A program made the position numbers and the translations under genes. The notes beneath the pieces were generated by a model, which saw only the letters and a program-made list of their open reading frames with translations, searched no databases and was not told the DNA's origin. 64,000 nucleotides of DNA from positions 90,926,670 through 90,990,669 of the forward strand of contig OX352773.1 of assembly GCA_947095535.1 (NCBI GenBank), given 5' to 3'. Origin of the DNA: Poecilobothrus nobilitatus (lineage: Eukaryota > Arthropoda > Insecta > Diptera > Dolichopodidae). Shown one piece after another: positions 60,273-64,000 of this stretch; within the stretch, counting starts at the first letter, position 1; each line of letters begins with the position of its first letter.

Positions 60273-60445
60273 GGGGCCTCGGTGGCCTAGTGGGTAAGGG
60301 GGACTGTGGGTTCGAATCCCTGCACACACGTCGTAAGAGTTATTTTCCCTTATGACCTTTACAGCGACGCCTGAACAGGAAAGGCTGTATCCACATTTAT
60401 GTAGCAGAGAAATGCTTTAAAAAAAAATAAATAAATAAATAAAAA
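60273..60445 (+). mobile_element. tRNA-derived SINE, family C, internally deleted head
   Basis: A box TGGCCTAGTGG (60283-60293) and B box GGTTCGAATCC (60309-60319) are both intact, but only 15 bp separate them. The segment holding the inner hairpin and the CACCGAGG strand is deleted. The rest (CACACACGTCGTAAGAG, GACGCCTGAACAGGAAAGGC, CCACATTTATGTAGCAGAGA, AATGC, A-rich tail) is family-typical. AATAAATAAATAAATAAA on both sides could be a target duplication or a tail/host coincidence. Confidence 0.8.
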
Positions 60446-61705
60446 TGCAAATTTAATAACTTTTGGTAACTACAAATATTTTGATTTTATTTTACTTTCT
60501 ACAACGTTTTATTGATGATACGATTTTTTTGATGATTAAAGATACGCTGGAAGAAACTAATACACAAATTATGAAATGGAAGTGTTCAGAAAGATAAATT
60601 TCAATGTAAATATATTAATCTCAATGTCACTGCATATTTTTAAATATAAACCGCCAGATAAAGTCACAAATGCAATTGCTACTGATGTGGTATTATTTGT
60701 CGCATAAAACATATGTGAAGAAACGACACTGCTTATATAGTAAAAATAATTAAATATTGGAGATTTTAGAGTTGATTACAAAATATTTTTTTAAACGAAC
60801 TTTTGGGGCATAAAATATTAATTTTTACCATAAAACATAAAATATATAGGTAAAAATTAATTAGGAAGGTTTCTAAGGTTAGGGTTTTTTTAATTTTTTT
60901 ATTTACGGGGACTTTAATATTATAATAAGCTTAACTAAAAATAATTGAAGAAGTTTTTTCGTCTAGACGTTATAAGGCTCCACGACATCATGTATATGTT
61001 TGTAAAGTATAGGCTACTGCTTCCCAACTACCGTTAACCTTATTAGTAAAGTCCTGATCTTGTAAACAACTATAAAAATCCTTCTAATTATTCATACATA
61101 TTTGACATAACATTGAAATGAAATAAAAATTTTACGTTGGTACCCCTTCAAAATATTTAATTGTTTCCAGTTAAATTTCAATATTTAATTTTAATAAAGT
61201 TGTAATAATTGTAAAATTCAAAATTTCGCGGTCATTATCCCTGTTTTTTTTTTTTGCCTAGTTACATTTGACTTTAAAACTGGTCGTCGAGAATATTATT
61301 GGACAAAAAAAAAAGTCACAGTTCATCGATGTAAACTTTTACAGAATATTTCAATAAGTACTGAATAAAAAAATAACATTTTAATGAAAATAGCAAATAA
61401 TGAAACTTGCATTTTTTTTTAAAAGATAAAATTTTATTTTTCAATTATTTTAATTTCGATTTCTAGATAAAATTTTATTAAAGAAAAGTTCAATCTAATA
61501 TTTTCCTCCTCTTTTACAAAACTATAGAGAAAAAAACTATCAACTTTTTTTGGGTATAAAATTTAAATAATTCTTCTTTGTAGTAAAACTTATTTTATAA
61601 CACGGATACGATTGACTTCATAAGGAAAACATAATTATTTTTAATTCAAAAATATTTGGATAGTTCTTTTAGAAATATTTATTCTCAGGTTCTCTTGGTA
61701 TTTTT
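60446..61705. other. A/T-rich sequence without a supported gene
   Basis: Nothing recognised. Confidence 0.55.
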
Positions 61706-62617
61706 ATACCCTACACATTAAGTATAGGGTATATTAACTTTGGTATGGTGTTTGTAACCACCAAAAGGAAGCGAGTTAGGTATAGACATGTATATATATT
61801 CTGAATCAGGATCACCGCCTGAGTCGATTTAGCGATGTCCGTCCGTTCGTCCGTCCGTCCGTCCGCACGCACGATAACTCAAAAAATAATGATGCTATCT
61901 TGATAAAATTTATACTGTAGGTTAACAATGACTAAGGTAAAACGGGGATTGTAAATGGGCGAAATCGGACCATCCGTTCGAGTACCTCCCATACAACTCC
62001 CAAAACCTAATACGCATATTTTCGAAATTAATAAAGATAGAAACTTAAAATTTTGTACGAGGGTGTGTTTTTCTGAATCCCTGATATCCCCAAAATTTGA
62101 GATGAAGTGGAGTGGTCGTTCGGGTACCTCCCATACAACTCCCAAAACCGAACAAGCATATCTTCGAAATTAATAAAGCTAGAAACTTCAAATTTGGTAC
62201 TAGGGTGTTGTTTTCTGAATCCCTGATTTGTCCAAAATTTAAGATGAATTAGAATGGTTGTTCGGGTATCTGCCACATAACTCCTAAGACCAAACAAGCA
62301 TATCTTCGAAATTAATAAACATATAAACTTGAAATTTGATATAAGAATGTTCTACTCTGTTGATGTTTCTAAAATTTGAGATGAATTGGGGTGGTGGTCC
62401 GCGTGCCTTCACACACTTCCCAAGACCTAACAAGCATATTTTCGAATTTAATAAAGATAGAAATTTTATACAAAGGTTGTAAAAGCATTAATTTTTTTAG
62501 CTTAGTTATATTAAATACCTAACTAAAATAACTTATGGATTTTTAATTTAATTTGAATTTTTTAGGTGTAGGGTATAAATAAGTCGGTTGCATCGACTTA
62601 CTGTTACTTTTACTTGT
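61706..62617 (+). mobile_element. DINE-1-like element, family F, with four ~140-bp tandem units
   Basis: 5' ATACCCTACAC (61706-61716) is the exact reverse complement of GTGTAGGGTAT (62566-62576). The 5' block contains GGGTATATTAACTTTGGTAT, AGGAAGCGAGTTAGG, ATATATTCTGAATCAGGATC and GAGTCGATTTAGCGATGTCC, very close to the known INE-1/DINE-1 block of Drosophila (GATCAGGATC, GAGTCGATCTAGCCATGTCC, from memory). (GTCC)n follows at about 61836-61862. The core is tandem. The 3' end has a hairpin TAAGTCG...CGACTTA (62580-62600) and ends TTACTTGTTTTA. Frames at 61879-62297 are repeat read-through without a domain. Confidence 0.85.
61960..62520 (+). repeat. Tandem repeat, ~142-bp units x 4, in family F core
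   Basis: The TACCTCCCATACAACTCCCA segment starts at 61983 and 62125, with diverged counterparts at 62267 and 62404 (spacings 142, 142, 137). Each unit also has AAGCATATTTTCGAAATTAA and CCAAAATTTGAGATGAA words. Divergence between units increases to the right. Confidence 0.85.
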
Positions 62618-62626
62618 TTTAATCGA

Positions 62627-63150
62627 AAAATGCCAAACGACAAATATTAAAATTATACAATTTTATGCAATTTTGTATTTAATTTTACCATTATGTAAAC
62701 AGAAAATTTTGCAAGATTTGGCTTTCTTTATATTTTCGTAACGATAGATGGAACCTTGAAATTAGAGATATATTAGCATAATGTCTTTGAGAAGAATTAA
62801 CATAAGTTACCTCAGAATTTTTTTTTGTACCTTCCCCTGTTTAAAAGTTATTAGGTGTTAAAAATAAAAAATTTTGAGACACCTGTAACTTAGGCACCTG
62901 TACAAAACTTTTTAAAGTACAAATATTTTCAATATAAAACTAAAAATTAAAGGTATGATATTTAATATTAAGATTTACCTTTAACATTAAAGAAGTGTCT
63001 CTTGATTTTTGACAATTATTTTTTGCCTGCAAAATTCTAAAAAAAATTACAAAATTTGATGAAAAACACACAGCGTTTTAAAGTGTTTTTATGCTATTTT
63101 GGAAAATGTGCCTCTTAAAAAACTTTAGTTTTATATTCTTCTATATTAGT
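62627..63150 (+). mobile_element. Family B 3' portion abutting family F
   Basis: From AATGCCAAACGACAAATATT through TACCATTATGTAAACAG, TTAACATAAGTTACCTCAG, CCCCTGTTTAAAAGTTATTA and CACCTGTAACTTAGGCACCT to GGAAAATGTGCCTCTTAAAA and a weak hairpin near 63118-63136. It follows the order of 57851-58706 but lacks everything 5' of the AAAACGTCATTCGAC-equivalent block. It begins within about 10 bp of the family F 3' tip. Confidence 0.65.
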
Positions 63151-63314
63151 TTTATATTATTATTTTATGTTCTGCCTTGTAGTTTTATATTGTCTTGTAT
63201 TTTATAATTTTTAAAAGAACTTTTTAAATAGTATTAAATGGCTCTACTGGACTATACGTTTCCACTTGTATTTACTGAGCAATGTTACTTATCTATATAA
63301 AGTGAAAGGTATAC

Positions 63315-63425
63315 AAAAAGAAAATAAGGTAGAATGAAACCCAAAGGTTTTTAAAGACGTATATTTTTCAAAATACAATAAAAATAGTTTAGAATACTGT
63401 GACTTGCACCAAAATTTCTATTTTT
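63315..63425 (-). mobile_element. Family B 3'-end remnant
   Basis: The minus strand reads TTTGGTGCAAGTCACAGTAT, a TTTTGAAAAATATACGTCTT block, TTAAAAACCTTTGGGTTTCA and TTCTACCTTATTTTC, the same terminal ~110 bp as at 35410 and 58706, including the AAACC...GGTTT hairpin. Confidence 0.65.
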
Positions 63426-64000
63426 TTACTGACCGCATACATTAATCTGTAAGGTAGGTATTGTTTTCATACCAAAAATTTGTACCCAAGATTTTGGCAA
63501 ATATGCACTACTCCGGTGTGGAGAAGGCTCTAAAATTTTTTTTAGCATGATGTCTGTCTGTGTATGTGTGTGTGAATGGGCACGTGAGTGGGTTGTCTGT
63601 GGGCACGTGTACAGCTTAAACGACTGAACGCATTTTTTTGAAATTTCATAAATATCTCGGATTGATAAGCTTTTGGAGCAAATCGGACAACCGCATGTGG
63701 TAGTTTACTAGTGTACTTTTTAAGTTTTTTAATTTTATGTTTATTTTGTATTTGTTTACAAATTTTATTATTTTTTATTTCTAATATTTTTGAATTAAAA
63801 AAAAATCATGTAAGTAGGTAGGTACATTACATAATAATGTAAATGGATGTATGAATGAATGCACATATATTTTTACGATTTCATTGCTTATTATTGTATT
63901 GAATAAAACAAAATATTGTTAAATTATTAGAGGTTATTTTGCTTTGATATAAATTATTTTATGTAAAAAATCTATAAATTTTGGCATTGTACTTTTCGTG
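63426..64000. other. A/T-rich sequence with a GT-rich stretch
   Basis: 63548-63610 is rich in GTCT and GTGTGT (TGTCTGTCTGTGTATGTGTG), followed by CTTAAACGACTGAACGCA and a TTTTTGAAATTTCATAAAT block. A GTCY microsatellite followed by an ACTGAACGxATTTTT-TGAAATTT block is a common arrangement in insect repeats. I cannot assign a family. Confidence 0.4.

Overview
The window is A+T-rich eukaryotic DNA, about three quarters A+T by eye. I see no intact protein-coding gene, no bacterial-type operon and no functional rRNA or tRNA gene. It reads as intergenic or large-intron sequence built from layered transposable-element copies and their decay products. The organism is probably a higher fly (Diptera, Brachycera, perhaps a calyptrate). 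The main evidence is a set of DINE-1/INE-1-like (Helentron-type) elements. They have TATACCC...GGGTATA subterminal inverted repeats, a conserved 5' block ending in a (GTCC)n microsatellite, central tandem repeats and a 3' hairpin, a layout well known from Drosophila and relatives. Eroded LINE reverse-transcriptase and RNase H pieces and an AACCTAACCT-type LINE tail also fit an insect.

Repeat families (names are mine). Family A comprises DINE-1-like elements at 1-970, 27921-29498 and 50301-51862 (plus strand) and 20671-21401 and 36693-39070 (minus strand), with remnants at 6448-6570, 8205-8460 and 26334-26395. Family B has different termini but shares its central blocks with part of family A: 57851-58706 and 35410-36172 are the best copies, with older pieces at 17535-18110, 22870-23205, 31945-32573, 44265-44520, 62627-63150 and 63315-63425. 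Family F is a single DINE-1-like element at 61706-62617 with four ~140 bp tandem units. Family C is a tRNA-derived SINE of about 190 bp, with seven copies between 31031 and 60445. Family D is a much longer tRNA-headed, poly(A)-ended retroposon built from ATT microsatellites and a repeated ~100 bp module (best copy 45456-46904). Families E and G are two-copy repeats I could not classify.

Single elements: a 750 bp PIF/Harbinger-like MITE flanked by TAA duplications (44534-45283), two degraded LINE fragments (12427-13193, inserted inside a family D copy, and 47575-48296), a fold-back element candidate (13666-14037) and a frame-broken coding fragment with a coiled-coil part (53350-53611).

The most interesting content is (i) the two tRNA-headed retroposon families, since SINEs are scarce in Brachycera; (ii) block swapping between rolling-circle-like families that share cores but not ends, or ends but not cores; and (iii) the nested satellite-like amplification inside the 36693-39070 element. 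The remaining DNA is low-complexity A/T sequence with many homopolymer tracts and no supported feature. All element calls come from reading within this one window; no database was consulted.
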